A stretch of 64,000 nucleotides of DNA. Source: Bacteroidota bacterium (GTDB taxonomy: Bacteria; Bacteroidota; Bacteroidia; Flavobacteriales; Flavobacteriaceae). Both the position numbers and the translations under genes were made by a program. Shown in pieces: positions 45,026 to 53,442 of the stretch (its first letter is position 1; every line of letters begins with the position of its first letter). The stretch spans positions 157,247 to 221,246 of the forward strand of contig JAFDZC010000011.1 of NCBI GenBank assembly GCA_018267095.1, read 5' to 3'. The notes beneath the pieces are model-generated. The model saw only the letters and a program-made list of their open reading frames with translations, had not been told where the DNA came from and did no database searches.

Positions 45026-46320
45026 GAAATTCCATTCAAAAAAGCCTTGAGCTCATCATAGGTTTTGATTTTGGTCGAAACTTTTTCTTTGTTCATCACC
45101 GATTGAATTTGCTCAGGAATCGGCAATTGAATGTTGAGTTCTTTTTCTACCGTATCTAAAAACTTAATCGGATGCGCGGTTTCTAAAAATACGCCCACCG
45201 CATGTCGGTAACCTTTGAGTTCTTCTTTCAGCCCTAAATAACCCACAGCACCGTGCGGTTCGGCAATGTAGCCGGTTTGTCGGTAAACTTGCTTCATGGC
45301 ATCCACCGTTTGCGCGTCGGTATAAGAAAATGAAGTAAAATCTTTTCTGAATTGCTCTAAATCATCGTTGTACAATGCTCGGATTCTGATAAAATTACTC
45401 GGATTGCCCACATCCATCGCGTTGGATAGTGTCGCTTTGGAAGGTTTAGGCTCGTATTTTCCAGTTTTTAAAAACTCCGGTACCGTATCGTTGACATTGG
45501 TGGCCGCTACAAAATGTAAAATAGGCAAGCCTAATTTTTTGGCCATAATTCCTGCACAAATATTTCCGAAATTGCCACTCGGACACGAAACCACCAATGG
45601 CTTTCCTACATTGCGCAATTGTTTATAAGCGAAAATAAAGTAAAACATTTGGGGCAACCAACGAGCAATATTGATTGAATTGGCAGAAGTTAAGTTTTTG
45701 TGCGTCAACGATTCATCCAAAAATGCCTTCTTGACCATGTCTTGACAATCGTCAAAAACGCCGTCTACTTCTAAAGCGCGCACATTTTGACCAAGCGTTG
45801 TGAGTTGTCTTTCTTGAATATCACTGACTTTTCCGGATGGATACAAGATAACCACATCTACACCCGGAACGCCCAAAAAACCACTGGCCACAGCGCCACC
45901 TGTATCTCCAGAAGTGGCTACCAAAACGGTGTTTTTTTGATGGGGTTTATTCTTATTGAAGTAGGCCAAACAACGCGACATAAAGCGCGCGCCCACATCT
46001 TTAAAAGCCATGGTTGGTCCGTGGTACAATTCGAGCGCATAAATATCCTGTTCGACCTGAACCGTCGGAAAATCAAAACACAAAGTTTCAGCGATGATTT
46101 TTTTGAGCTCATCTTCGAGGATTTCATCACCTACAAACTGTTTGATGGCTTCAAAAGCAATGGTTTCATTGCTCAAATGATCGATTTTTTCAAAAAAAGC
46201 TGAGGGTAATGGTTTGATTTCTGTCGGAAAATAAAGCCCTTTATCTGGTGCCAATCCTTGAATGACTGCCTGTTCAAAGCCTACTTCAGGCGCTTGTTTG
46301 TTTAAACTGTAGTATTTCAT
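45022..46320 (-). CDS. thrC: Threonine synthase
   Basis: Converts O-phosphohomoserine to threonine with PLP, the last step of the pathway. The protein has 432 residues. The PLP lysine is Lys107 in YHGPTMAFKDVGARF; the next loops are VATSGDTGGAVASGFLG and the phosphate-binding VSCPSGNFGNICAG. The N-terminus MKYYSLNKQAPEVGFEQAVI fits the shorter E. coli-like class. Its start overlaps the thrB stop by four bases, so translation is coupled. It is the last gene of the operon. Confidence 0.96.
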   Translation of the reverse strand: MKYYSLNKQAPEVGFEQAVIQGLAPDKGLYFPTEIKPLPSAFFEKIDHLSNETIAFEAIKQFVGDEILEDELKKIIAETLCFDFPTVQVEQDIYALELYHGPTMAFKDVGARFMSRCLAYFNKNKPHQKNTVLVATSGDTGGAVASGFLGVPGVDVVILYPSGKVSDIQERQLTTLGQNVRALEVDGVFDDCQDMVKKAFLDESLTHKNLTSANSINIARWLPQMFYFIFAYKQLRNVGKPLVVSCPSGNFGNICAGIMAKKLGLPILHFVAATNVNDTVPEFLKTGKYEPKPSKATLSNAMDVGNPSNFIRIRALYNDDLEQFRKDFTSFSYTDAQTVDAMKQVYRQTGYIAEPHGAVGYLGLKEELKGYRHAVGVFLETAHPIKFLDTVEKELNIQLPIPEQIQSVMNKEKVSTKIKTYDELKAFLNGIS

Positions 46321-47237
46321 ATGATGCGAACGCCTTGAGCGCTAATTTTTGATATGTGAATTTCAAAAGGAATTTGTGTGGTTGCAAAGGTTTGCTCAAA
46401 AGCCTCTGCTACTTTGTGTGCAGTTTCTTCGCCGCGACTCAGCGCAAATACCGACGGACCTGAACCCGAAATGCCTGATCCTAATGCTCCTGCATGTATC
46501 GCAGCTGATTTTAATTCTGCAAATTTAGGAATAAATGGTCCGCGCAAAGGTTCAACAATTATATCTTGTAATGAACGCCCTATCAAATGGTAGTCTGACA
46601 AACACAAACCGGCAACCAAACCACCCACATTGCCCCATTGCGTAATGGCATTTTTCAGCGATACTTCGGGTTTGAGTACGGCGCGCATTTCAGAAGTTTT
46701 GAGCTCAATTTGCGGATGAATCACTGTTGCGTAAAGTTCATCCGGACTTTTAATTTCAATCACATCCAACGGCTGATAACCGCGCACAATGGTAAAGCCA
46801 CCGCAAAGGGCCGGAGCCACATTGTCTGCATGAGCACTGCCACTGGCCAAAACTTCCCCTTGCATGGCAAAAGTTACCAATTGATTTCGGGTAAAAGGTT
46901 TTCCGGCCAATTCATTGATGCCGAATACCGCGCCGGCAGCACTGGCTGAGCTGCTGCCAATTCCGCTACCCGCCTTTATTTTCTTGTATATTTCAATCTC
47001 AAAACCAAAATCAACATCGAGCTGTTCTAGGAGTGCTAAACCAGCCACTCCGGCTACATTTTTCTCAACGTCAAGCGGTAAATCAGCCCCTGTAATTTTG
47101 GTGATGCGTATGCCTTTTTGAGTTGATTTACGCACAATCATTTCATCGCCCACATGATCCAAACAAGCGCCCATGACGTCAAACCCACAGGAGAGATTGG
47201 CAATGGTGGCCGGGCAAAAGAGTTTTATTTCATTCAT
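46317..47237 (-). CDS. thrB: Homoserine kinase
   Basis: A GHMP kinase that phosphorylates homoserine. Started at 47237 (MNEIKLFCPATIANLSCGFD) it has 306 residues, the usual length. The GHMP phosphate loop is KAGSGIGSSSASAAGAV. The C-terminal part has GALGSGISGSGPSVFALS. The open frame continues 29 codons upstream, but that part is made of an eight-base tandem array (47238-47285) and does not look like a protein of the family. The array ends directly at the start codon. Thr genes A, B, C are in pathway order. Confidence 0.95.
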   Translation of the reverse strand: MNEIKLFCPATIANLSCGFDVMGACLDHVGDEMIVRKSTQKGIRITKITGADLPLDVEKNVAGVAGLALLEQLDVDFGFEIEIYKKIKAGSGIGSSSASAAGAVFGINELAGKPFTRNQLVTFAMQGEVLASGSAHADNVAPALCGGFTIVRGYQPLDVIEIKSPDELYATVIHPQIELKTSEMRAVLKPEVSLKNAITQWGNVGGLVAGLCLSDYHLIGRSLQDIIVEPLRGPFIPKFAELKSAAIHAGALGSGISGSGPSVFALSRGEETAHKVAEAFEQTFATTQIPFEIHISKISAQGVRII

Positions 47238-47285
47238 GAGTACCTGAGTACCTGAGTATCTGAGATTCTGAGATTCTGAGACAGA
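47238..47285. repeat. Eight-base tandem repeat array abutting the thrB start codon
   Basis: Six octamers in a row on the plus strand: GAGTACCT twice, GAGTATCT once, GAGATTCT twice, and a final degenerate GAGACAGA. The first copy touches base 47238, next to the thrB ATG at 47237-47235, so the array occupies the ribosome-binding region of thrB. More diverged ACTGAGT / CTCAGTATCT words occur at 47333-47361, towards the thrA stop. Confidence 0.9.
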
Positions 47286-47364
47286 AAGTTCAGATAAACG
47301 AGGGATATTAATTACACACTTCATTAATGCTCAGCTACTGAGTGTTTCAGCAGCTCAGTATCTT

Positions 47365-49815
47365 TTATACATTTCCAATTCGAATCACATCGGCAAAAAT
47401 ACCCGAAGCGGTTACGGCTGCACCGGCACCGGCGCCTTTAATCAACAAAGGCTGATCTACATATCGGTCGGTATAAAACAAAACGATATTGTCTTTTCCT
47501 TCAAGGTTATAGAAAGGGTGATCTTTAGGAATCATTTGCAAACCCACTTGGGCTTTTCCGTTTTCAAATTGCGCCACAAACTTCAGGCGGCTGTCTTGGG
47601 CAACGGCTTCGGCCAAGAGTTGTTCAAAATGCGTTGCATGTTTGATCAGCGATTTAAAGAAGTCATCATTGTTGGTGGTGTCCATGCATTCTTTGGGCAA
47701 GAATGAATTGTTGACAATGCCATCCATTTCCATTTGATAACCGCTTTCGCGAATGAGAATCAAAATCTTTCTCGCTACGTCCACACCACTTAAATCAATT
47801 TTCGGATCGGGTTCTGTAAATCCTTGAACACCTGCTTCTTTGACTACGTCGTGAAAAGAATACGTCGGACTGAAATTATTAAAAATAAAGTTCAAACTTC
47901 CGGATAAAACGGCTTGAATTTTATGCACTTTATCACCCGAAGCAATCAGATGTTTGAGCGTATCAATAATCGGCAAACCGGCGCCCACATTGGTTTCAAA
48001 CAAGAATGGCGCATTGTATTTTCTGGATAGTTGTTTGAGATGGCTGTAGTTTTCATAAGCAGATGAGCATGCAATTTTGTTGCAAGTCACCACCGCGATG
48101 CTTTTACTCAAAAATTGCTCGTAAAGCGTTGCTACTTCTGAATTAGCCGTATTATCTACAAAAATACTGTTGCGTAAATTGAGTGCTTGAGTTTGCTCGA
48201 CAAAGGCTTCTCTGCTGGCGGTTTGACCTTGTGTTTCAAGAAGATTTTTCCAATCGTTGAGCGCGATTCCTTCTTCACTAAACAGCATTTTTTTCGAATT
48301 TGATAGGGCAATCACGCGCACATTGAGCTTGAGATTTTCTTTAAGAAATTGCGTTTGTTGATGAACCTGGTCGATGAATTTTTCACCGACATTGCCCACG
48401 CCCATGACAAATAAATTGAGCTGTTTGGTATTGTCTTCAAAAAAGCGTTCATGCAACGTATTGAGTGCTTTTTTGACATCGCGTTCGTTGATGACGACAG
48501 AGATATTTCGCTCAGAAGCACCTTGCGCAATGGCTCGAATATTAACGTTGTTTTTGCCCAAAGTACTGAACATTTTCCCGCTGATGCCTTGGTGATTTTT
48601 CATGTTTTCACCCACAAGTGCTACAATGCACAAGTCTTTTTCAAGAATACACGGATCAATTTTGTTTTGGGCAATTTCAATTTCAAAAGCTCTGTTAACG
48701 GCCGATTGCGCTTTGTCGGCATCGGCATTGAGAATTCCAATACAAATAGAATGCTCTGAAGATGCTTGGGTGATAAAAATAACGTTGATGGATTCCGCTG
48801 AAAGTACTTCAAACAATCGCTTTGAAGAACCGGCTACACCAATCATTCCCGAACCTTCTAAAGTCAAAAGAGAAATTTTGTCAATGTGCGAAATTCCTTT
48901 AATCGGATTGTCTTTGGCAGCAACGTTTGAAGTAATCAAAGTTCCGGCTGCATGCGGTTCAAAAGTGTTTTTGATGAGAATCGGAATGTTCTTTTTGAGC
49001 ACCGGCTGAATCGTTGGCGGATACAAAACCTTCGCACCAAAATGCGACAATTCCATCGCTTCTTGATAAGAAATCACTTCAATGGGTTGGGCTTGGGGAA
49101 CAATTTTCGGGTTGGCGGTAAACATTCCGTTAACGTCGGTCCAAATTTCTAATTGACTCGAATGCAAGGCGCCTGCAAGAATGGCTGCCGTGTAATCTGA
49201 TCCTCCGCGACCGAGTGTTGTTGTGTGCCCGTCGGTTGATGAAGCGATAAATCCCGGAAAAATGGTCACTGAATTTTGCGCAGATTTAAAGAAGTCGACA
49301 ATAAGTTGATTCGTCAATTCAAAATCAACCACAGCCTTACCGAAATGATTGTTGGTTTTGATCACTTCTCGACTGTCTTTGTATCCGGCTTTGGCATCTT
49401 TTTGTTGATAAGCTTTAGCGATGATGCGCGAAGACAACAATTCGCCAAAACTCAAAATGGCATCTGAAGTTCTGCTCGACAATTCTCCGAGCAAATAACA
49501 ACCATCCAATAGCGTTTTGAGTTGATTGATATCAGCATTGATCGCATCAATTAAATCGGCTTGTTCTGAAAGCGGAATGAGTTCATCAATCGCTTCTTTG
49601 TGTTTTTGCTCAATGGTGTGGATGATGTCTTTATAGGTTCTGTCTTTGCTTGATGCTTTAGCGCCCGCGTTCACCAGTAAATCAGTTACACCGCTAAAAG
49701 CCGAAACCACGACTGCTAATTGATCTTTCTGAGCATAATCGCCCACAATTTTAAGAACGAGAGATATATTTTGTGCATTGGCTACTGAGGTACCGCCAAA
49801 TTTGAGAACATTCAT
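47365..49815 (-). CDS. thrA: Bifunctional aspartate kinase / homoserine dehydrogenase I
   Basis: A fusion of 816 residues that catalyses the first and third steps of the aspartate pathway. The aspartate kinase part (about 1-280) has LKFGGTSVANAQN and FIASSTDGHTTTLGRGGSDY. Two ACT-like regulatory domains follow (about 300-455: ISLLTLEGSGMIGVAGSSKR and IVALVGENMKNHQGISGKMF), the usual site of threonine inhibition. The homoserine dehydrogenase part (about 465-816) has NLFVMGVGNVGEKFIDQV, ETNVGAGLPIIDTLKHL and the C-terminal KGAGAGAAVTASGIFADV. It is preceded by a threonine-rich leader peptide and attenuator. Confidence 0.97.
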   Translation of the reverse strand: MNVLKFGGTSVANAQNISLVLKIVGDYAQKDQLAVVVSAFSGVTDLLVNAGAKASSKDRTYKDIIHTIEQKHKEAIDELIPLSEQADLIDAINADINQLKTLLDGCYLLGELSSRTSDAILSFGELLSSRIIAKAYQQKDAKAGYKDSREVIKTNNHFGKAVVDFELTNQLIVDFFKSAQNSVTIFPGFIASSTDGHTTTLGRGGSDYTAAILAGALHSSQLEIWTDVNGMFTANPKIVPQAQPIEVISYQEAMELSHFGAKVLYPPTIQPVLKKNIPILIKNTFEPHAAGTLITSNVAAKDNPIKGISHIDKISLLTLEGSGMIGVAGSSKRLFEVLSAESINVIFITQASSEHSICIGILNADADKAQSAVNRAFEIEIAQNKIDPCILEKDLCIVALVGENMKNHQGISGKMFSTLGKNNVNIRAIAQGASERNISVVINERDVKKALNTLHERFFEDNTKQLNLFVMGVGNVGEKFIDQVHQQTQFLKENLKLNVRVIALSNSKKMLFSEEGIALNDWKNLLETQGQTASREAFVEQTQALNLRNSIFVDNTANSEVATLYEQFLSKSIAVVTCNKIACSSAYENYSHLKQLSRKYNAPFLFETNVGAGLPIIDTLKHLIASGDKVHKIQAVLSGSLNFIFNNFSPTYSFHDVVKEAGVQGFTEPDPKIDLSGVDVARKILILIRESGYQMEMDGIVNNSFLPKECMDTTNNDDFFKSLIKHATHFEQLLAEAVAQDSRLKFVAQFENGKAQVGLQMIPKDHPFYNLEGKDNIVLFYTDRYVDQPLLIKGAGAGAAVTASGIFADVIRIGNV

Positions 49816-49872
49816 ATGATTTTGTATTTAGTTTAAATGATTTTACAACAAGACTCCTTTTTTTCTATCCAG

Positions 49873-49927
49873 AAAAAACAACCCAAACTGATATGTAGAC
49901 ATGATTACCCCAAAGGGGTAGTGGTTG
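49873..49927 (-). terminator. Predicted attenuator terminator of the thr operon
   Basis: On the minus strand CAACC (49927-49923) can pair with GGTTG (49883-49879), enclosing a perfect small hairpin TACCCC-TTT-GGGGTA (49920-49906), with six T residues at 49878-49873 right after. An upstream hairpin AACCGT / ACGGTT (49959-49954 with 49946-49941) lies inside the leader peptide, and its GGTT could pair with the AACC at 49926-49923 as an antiterminator. This is the four-segment logic of ribosome-mediated attenuation. The base pairing is seen; the switching is inferred. Confidence 0.6.
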
Positions 49928-49994
49928 ATGTAGCAGTGGTAACCGTCAAAGAAACGGTTGTTGACAAAAGAGTATGTCTGCTTGAATACATCAT
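49905..49994 (-). CDS. thrL: Threonine operon leader peptide (29 aa)
   Basis: A short open frame from ATG at 49994 to TAA at 49905, 90 bases before the thrA start. It encodes 29 residues, ten of them threonine (ACT, ACA, ACC, ACG codons), with the last Thr runs TT and TTT near the end (ATSTTTPLG). This composition is what a threonine-sensing leader peptide needs. A TACTTTTG promoter box lies 20 bases upstream, and a stem-loop with a U run overlaps the 3' end. It is functionally like thrL of enteric bacteria (where Thr and Ile codons are used), but there are no Ile codons here. Too short for usual gene finders. Confidence 0.75.
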   Translation of the reverse strand: MMYSSRHTLLSTTVSLTVTTATSTTTPLG

Positions 49995-50014
49995 TATTAA
50001 TAAGTTATGAAATC

Positions 50015-50022
50015 CAAAAGTA
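50015..50022 (-). promoter_or_regulatory. Putative -7 box for the thr operon
   Basis: TACTTTTG on the minus strand matches TAnnTTTG. Transcription would begin about 15 bases before the leader peptide ATG at 49994. The -33 region has TTTTC, not a clean TTG. The gap between thrA and hutH is 414 bases; apart from the leader, attenuator and this box, bases 50023-50229 hold nothing I recognise. Confidence 0.45.
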
Positions 50023-50229
50023 TAAGAATTTAGTTAAGATTGAAAACATATATTCATTTTTGCGAAATATTCATTTTGGATGCTGCATGATTTTAACAGA
50101 TTGACTTATATGAAAGATTCGAGTATGAAAAATAATGATTCATTAAATAATTGTTGAATCTTATCAACAAACCTTGCTTTTTAACATGCGTTTACTGAAT
50201 TTTGAAGCATTAATCCGCTTTACTTCATC

Positions 50230-51738
50230 ATGGAAAACACGCATTACATCACATCCGATGTACTCTCGATAGAACTCATCCAACAAATCATCAGCAACCA
50301 AACCAAACTGGCACTTTCTGAAGAGGCGCAACTCAACATTGACAAATGCCGCGAATACCTCGATCAGAAAATGGCTGCCAACGACGATCCGGTTTATGGC
50401 ATCAACACCGGATTTGGTTCTTTGTACAATGTCAAAATTTCATCTGAAAACTTAACGAAGCTGCAAGAAAACTTGATGAAATCGCATGCTTGTGGCACCG
50501 GTGATGAAGTTCCGCATGAGATTGTCAAAATCATGTTGTTGCTTAAAATTCAATCGCTGAGTTATGGTTATTCGGGCGTTCAACTCAAAACTGTAGAGCG
50601 TTTGATTGATTTTTACAATCACGATGTCTTGCCGGTGGTGTATACGCAAGGTTCTTTGGGTGCTTCGGGCGATTTGGCTCCGTTGGCGCATTTGTGTCTG
50701 CCGCTCATTGCTGAAGGCGAAGTGTATTTTGAAGGTAAGCGTCAACAAGCAGCAAATGTTCTAAAGCAAATGGGTTGGGAGCCCATTGCACTTCAATCCA
50801 AAGAAGGTTTGGCGCTGCTCAACGGAACACAATTCATGAGTTCTTATGGTGTTTATGTTTTGATCAAAGCCATGAAACTATCGTGGTTTGCCGATTTGAT
50901 TGGTGCAGTTTCTTTAGAAGGATTTGACGGTCGCAAAGATCCGTTCAATGAACTCATTCATCTGATTCGACCGCACAAAGGACAAATCATCACGGCGCAG
51001 CGCATGCTTGAATTTTTAGAAGAAAGTCAAATTGTCGCGCAACCTAAAAAACATGTGCAGGATCCGTATTCGTTTAGATGCATTCCGCAAGTGCACGGCG
51101 CATCGAAAGACGCGATTGATTATGCCAAAAAAGTATTCAAAACCGAAATCAATTCGGTCACTGATAATCCGAATATTTTTATTGAAAGCGATGTGATTGT
51201 TTCCGGCGGAAATTTCCACGGCCAACCTTTGGCTCTAGCCTTAGATTTTTTGGGAATAGCATTGGCTGAACTGGGCAATATCTCTGAGCGCAGAACCTAT
51301 CAGCTCATTTCTGGTTTGCGTGGATTACCCGCATTTTTAGTGGACAATCCGGGCTTGAATTCAGGCTTTATGATTCCACAATATACCGCAGCGAGCATTG
51401 TCAGTCAAAACAAACAGTTAGCCACTCCGGCCAGTATTGACAGCATAGTATCAAGCAACGGACAAGAAGATCACGTGAGTATGGGCGCGAATTCGGCCAC
51501 TAAATGTTTGAAAATTGCTGAAAACTTAGAGCGTATTTTGGCCATCGAACTCATGAACGCTTCCCAAGCTATTGAATACAGACGACCGCTACAATCGAGT
51601 GAATTTATCGAATCGTTTTTGAAGTCATTCCGCTCAGAAGTTCCGCTGGTTAATGAAGACCGCATTCTTCATTATGACATTGAAAATTCAATTTCATTCT
51701 TAAATAGCTTTATGCTTGACGAAAGTATCTTTGAGTAA
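50230..51738 (+). CDS. hutH: Histidine ammonia-lyase family protein
   Basis: An aromatic amino acid ammonia-lyase of 502 residues with the self-formed MIO cofactor from Ala145-Ser146-Gly147 in GSLGASGDLAPLAHL. The substrate-selectivity region reads NLMKSHACGTG, with Ser-His as in histidine lyases rather than the His-Leu or Phe-Leu of tyrosine and phenylalanine lyases. The family motif QDPYSFRCIPQVHGA-like region is present as VQDPYSFRCIPQVHGASKD. No hutU, hutI or hutG gene is near, so the histidine degradation genes are scattered, or the enzyme has another substrate (a tyrosine lyase in pigment synthesis is known in this phylum). Confidence 0.88.
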   Translation: MENTHYITSDVLSIELIQQIISNQTKLALSEEAQLNIDKCREYLDQKMAANDDPVYGINTGFGSLYNVKISSENLTKLQENLMKSHACGTGDEVPHEIVKIMLLLKIQSLSYGYSGVQLKTVERLIDFYNHDVLPVVYTQGSLGASGDLAPLAHLCLPLIAEGEVYFEGKRQQAANVLKQMGWEPIALQSKEGLALLNGTQFMSSYGVYVLIKAMKLSWFADLIGAVSLEGFDGRKDPFNELIHLIRPHKGQIITAQRMLEFLEESQIVAQPKKHVQDPYSFRCIPQVHGASKDAIDYAKKVFKTEINSVTDNPNIFIESDVIVSGGNFHGQPLALALDFLGIALAELGNISERRTYQLISGLRGLPAFLVDNPGLNSGFMIPQYTAASIVSQNKQLATPASIDSIVSSNGQEDHVSMGANSATKCLKIAENLERILAIELMNASQAIEYRRPLQSSEFIESFLKSFRSEVPLVNEDRILHYDIENSISFLNSFMLDESIFE

Positions 51739-51749
51739 TTGCTTTTTTA

Positions 51750-51853
51750 GAAGCTGATCCGGCTGTCCGTTACAATCTTTTGTACCACACAATCGGTGCA
51801 AACTGACGAAATGAACCACAGCACAAAAGGATTTCCACTTCCATCCGGGCTAG
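51750..51853 (+). repeat. Flavobacterium-type intergenic repeat, copy 6
   Basis: Left end AGAAGCTGATCCGGCTGTCC, then GTTACAATCTTTTGT, a longer middle, and GCACAAAAGGATTTCCACTT, ending CCATCCGGGCTAGCA. The TTTTGTACC / GCACAAAA arms form the inverted repeat. It follows hutH. A partial copy is 54 bases downstream. Confidence 0.83.
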
Positions 51854-51906
51854 CACTCTCCAATAAATTTGATGTTTTGTTTTCATCATAAATTTTTGAA
51901 AATACC

Positions 51907-51957
51907 TGACATCCACTGGATGTCCTCCTCTTAATATCAAATCATCCGGGCTAGGGC
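51907..51957 (+). repeat. Flavobacterium-type intergenic repeat, copy 7 (right end only)
   Basis: Only the right end ATCATCCGGGCTAGGGC is clear (51941-51957). A different inverted repeat, GACATCCACTGGATGTC, lies at 51908-51924. This may be a remnant of a second element or a tail duplication of copy 6. Confidence 0.6.
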
Positions 51958-51970
51958 TTTGGCGCTGACA

Positions 51971-52501
51971 TCAACTACCGATGTTGCCGAGTGTTTTGTG
52001 GATTTTTCTTTTGTGACGCGTTTGTCTGAGCGCATCATCTCCCGAAATAATGCTGATATTTCCATCGATTTCAAACATGGCCAATTTGACATTTTTATGA
52101 TGTTCAATACCGTGTTCGCGCATGGCTTCATCTAATTCTTCAGAACTGATTCCGAGTTTGGCCAACGTTTTATATTCAACTTTTCCGTCGTGAATCAGAA
52201 TTTCAGGTTTGTCTTGAACTAACTTTTTAATCCAAGTTGATTGCGCCATCACGCGTTTAAAAATCATATTAATCAAGAATAAAGAACCGGCCGCTATAAG
52301 TCCGCCTGACAGAGAAGTATCGCTGCCCACCATCGCATTTTGCACGGCATTACTAATCAGCAATACCAATATAATATCCGCAATATTGAGCTGAGAAAGT
52401 TCTTTTTTACCAAAAATGCGCAAGGCCAAAATCATAAAAAAATAGACCGCCAAGCTGCGGACAACTATATCTAAAAACGGGTATGTTGTCCAAAAAATCA
52501 T
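51971..52501 (-). CDS. DUF421 family membrane protein (YetF-like)
   Basis: With the start at 52501 (MIFWTTYPFLDIVVRSLAVY) the protein has 176 residues; the open frame extends 23 codons into the methyltransferase gene, which I reject. Three membrane segments at about 10-30, 40-60 and 65-85 are followed by a soluble domain with IHDGKVEYKTLAKLGIS and the family motif SEELDEAMREHGIEHHKNVK, plus AMFEIDGNISII. The fold is known from YdfR/YetF structures; function is unclear (linked to spore proteins in Bacillus). The ATG overlaps the stop of the methyltransferase gene by one base (TAATG), showing coupling. Confidence 0.87.
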   Translation of the reverse strand: MIFWTTYPFLDIVVRSLAVYFFMILALRIFGKKELSQLNIADIILVLLISNAVQNAMVGSDTSLSGGLIAAGSLFLINMIFKRVMAQSTWIKKLVQDKPEILIHDGKVEYKTLAKLGISSEELDEAMREHGIEHHKNVKLAMFEIDGNISIISGDDALRQTRHKRKIHKTLGNIGS

Positions 52502-53316
52502 TAGTTTCTGCGCAAAAGCATGGTGGTGTGCATACACGGATAAACATCTTCTAAACGCTGAATGTTCCAATCTTTTTCAACCATCGAAGCGATTACTCTG
52601 GTTTTGTATGCATTGCTCAGCGGCAACATGTTTAAAGCAATTCCGTATTTACTTTTTCCTAAAACTCCACGTATTTCTTCAATTTTAAAATTCGCGTCTA
52701 GCTTTTTGAGCACAACTTTGGTAAACGGCCATTCCCAATCTTTATCACTTTGAAACGGACGATACACCGCGCGAAGTAATTTAATAGGAAGGCTCGTTTC
52801 TAGCGGATCATAAGACACAATGATTCCGCCGGGTTTGAGCTTTTCTTTGATGCGTTCAATGAGCAAATCAAAATTTTCAAAATGATGTAAAACGCCGTAA
52901 GCATAGACAATGTCAAAATCGGTATCCGTAAAATCAGGTGAGAAAAAATCAATCGCTATTGCTTTGGCTTTCGGGCAATTGCGCTCATCGATTCTTTTTT
53001 GCAAACTGGCAATCGCCACATCGCTCAAATCTATTCCGATGTACTCTTTGGCGTTTTCAGCCATATATAAAGACAGTGCATTTCCGCGTAAACAACCCAA
53101 ATCGAGAATTTTTTTGTCGCTCAAATCGCCCATCCAAATTTTGTGTTCGCTATAAACGCGATCTTTGATGTCAAATTTCTTTCTGAAATCACTCAGCATT
53201 CCATTGCGCAAATTTGACCATAGTGTAGTTGCAAAGTTAGTTTTCGCGCGACCATCGGTGTTGTAAAATTCTTTTTGACGCTTGTTGACTTCGAGGATAT
53301 CTTCGGTAGTTTTCAT
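52501..53316 (-). CDS. Class I SAM-dependent methyltransferase
   Basis: A methyltransferase of 271 residues. SAM-binding motif I is KILDLGCLRGNALSLYM, with motif II acidic residue in YIGIDLSDVAIASLQ and a post-I region FDIVYAYGVLHHFENFDLLI. It has the Methyltransf_11/25 layout, with a further C-terminal region that is not conserved in core enzymes. The substrate is unknown. It forms a two-gene operon with DUF421 (TAATG overlap). Nothing in the flank hints at a pathway. Confidence 0.85.
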   Translation of the reverse strand: MKTTEDILEVNKRQKEFYNTDGRAKTNFATTLWSNLRNGMLSDFRKKFDIKDRVYSEHKIWMGDLSDKKILDLGCLRGNALSLYMAENAKEYIGIDLSDVAIASLQKRIDERNCPKAKAIAIDFFSPDFTDTDFDIVYAYGVLHHFENFDLLIERIKEKLKPGGIIVSYDPLETSLPIKLLRAVYRPFQSDKDWEWPFTKVVLKKLDANFKIEEIRGVLGKSKYGIALNMLPLSNAYKTRVIASMVEKDWNIQRLEDVYPCMHTTMLLRRN

Positions 53317-53384
53317 AAAGTTTTTGACTTGTAAGGCACAAATATAGTCAGATTTATTAAGGTAAAAGCAGCGTTTTAAAAAAA

Positions 53385-53424
53385 CAAAAAACCACGAATG
53401 TTTTCATAAACAATTCGTGGCTTT
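53385..53424 (-). terminator. Terminator after clpC
   Basis: CCACGAAT and ATTCGTGG pair with a loop of about 13 bases; on the minus strand it is followed by a T-rich tract. It lies 20 bases past the clpC stop. Confidence 0.75.
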
Positions 53425-53442
53425 TCAACGGAATAAATAAAA

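Noticed and set aside
47238-47285. Possible CRISPR array
   Set aside because: Units are eight bases, without spacers; no cas genes are in the window.
49816-50229. A lysine or other metabolite riboswitch upstream of thrA
   Set aside because: I see no lysine riboswitch consensus; the Thr-rich leader explains the region better.
52502-52570. 23-residue N-terminal extension of the DUF421 protein into the methyltransferase gene
   Set aside because: The TAATG overlap gives a natural start at 52501 just before the first membrane segment.
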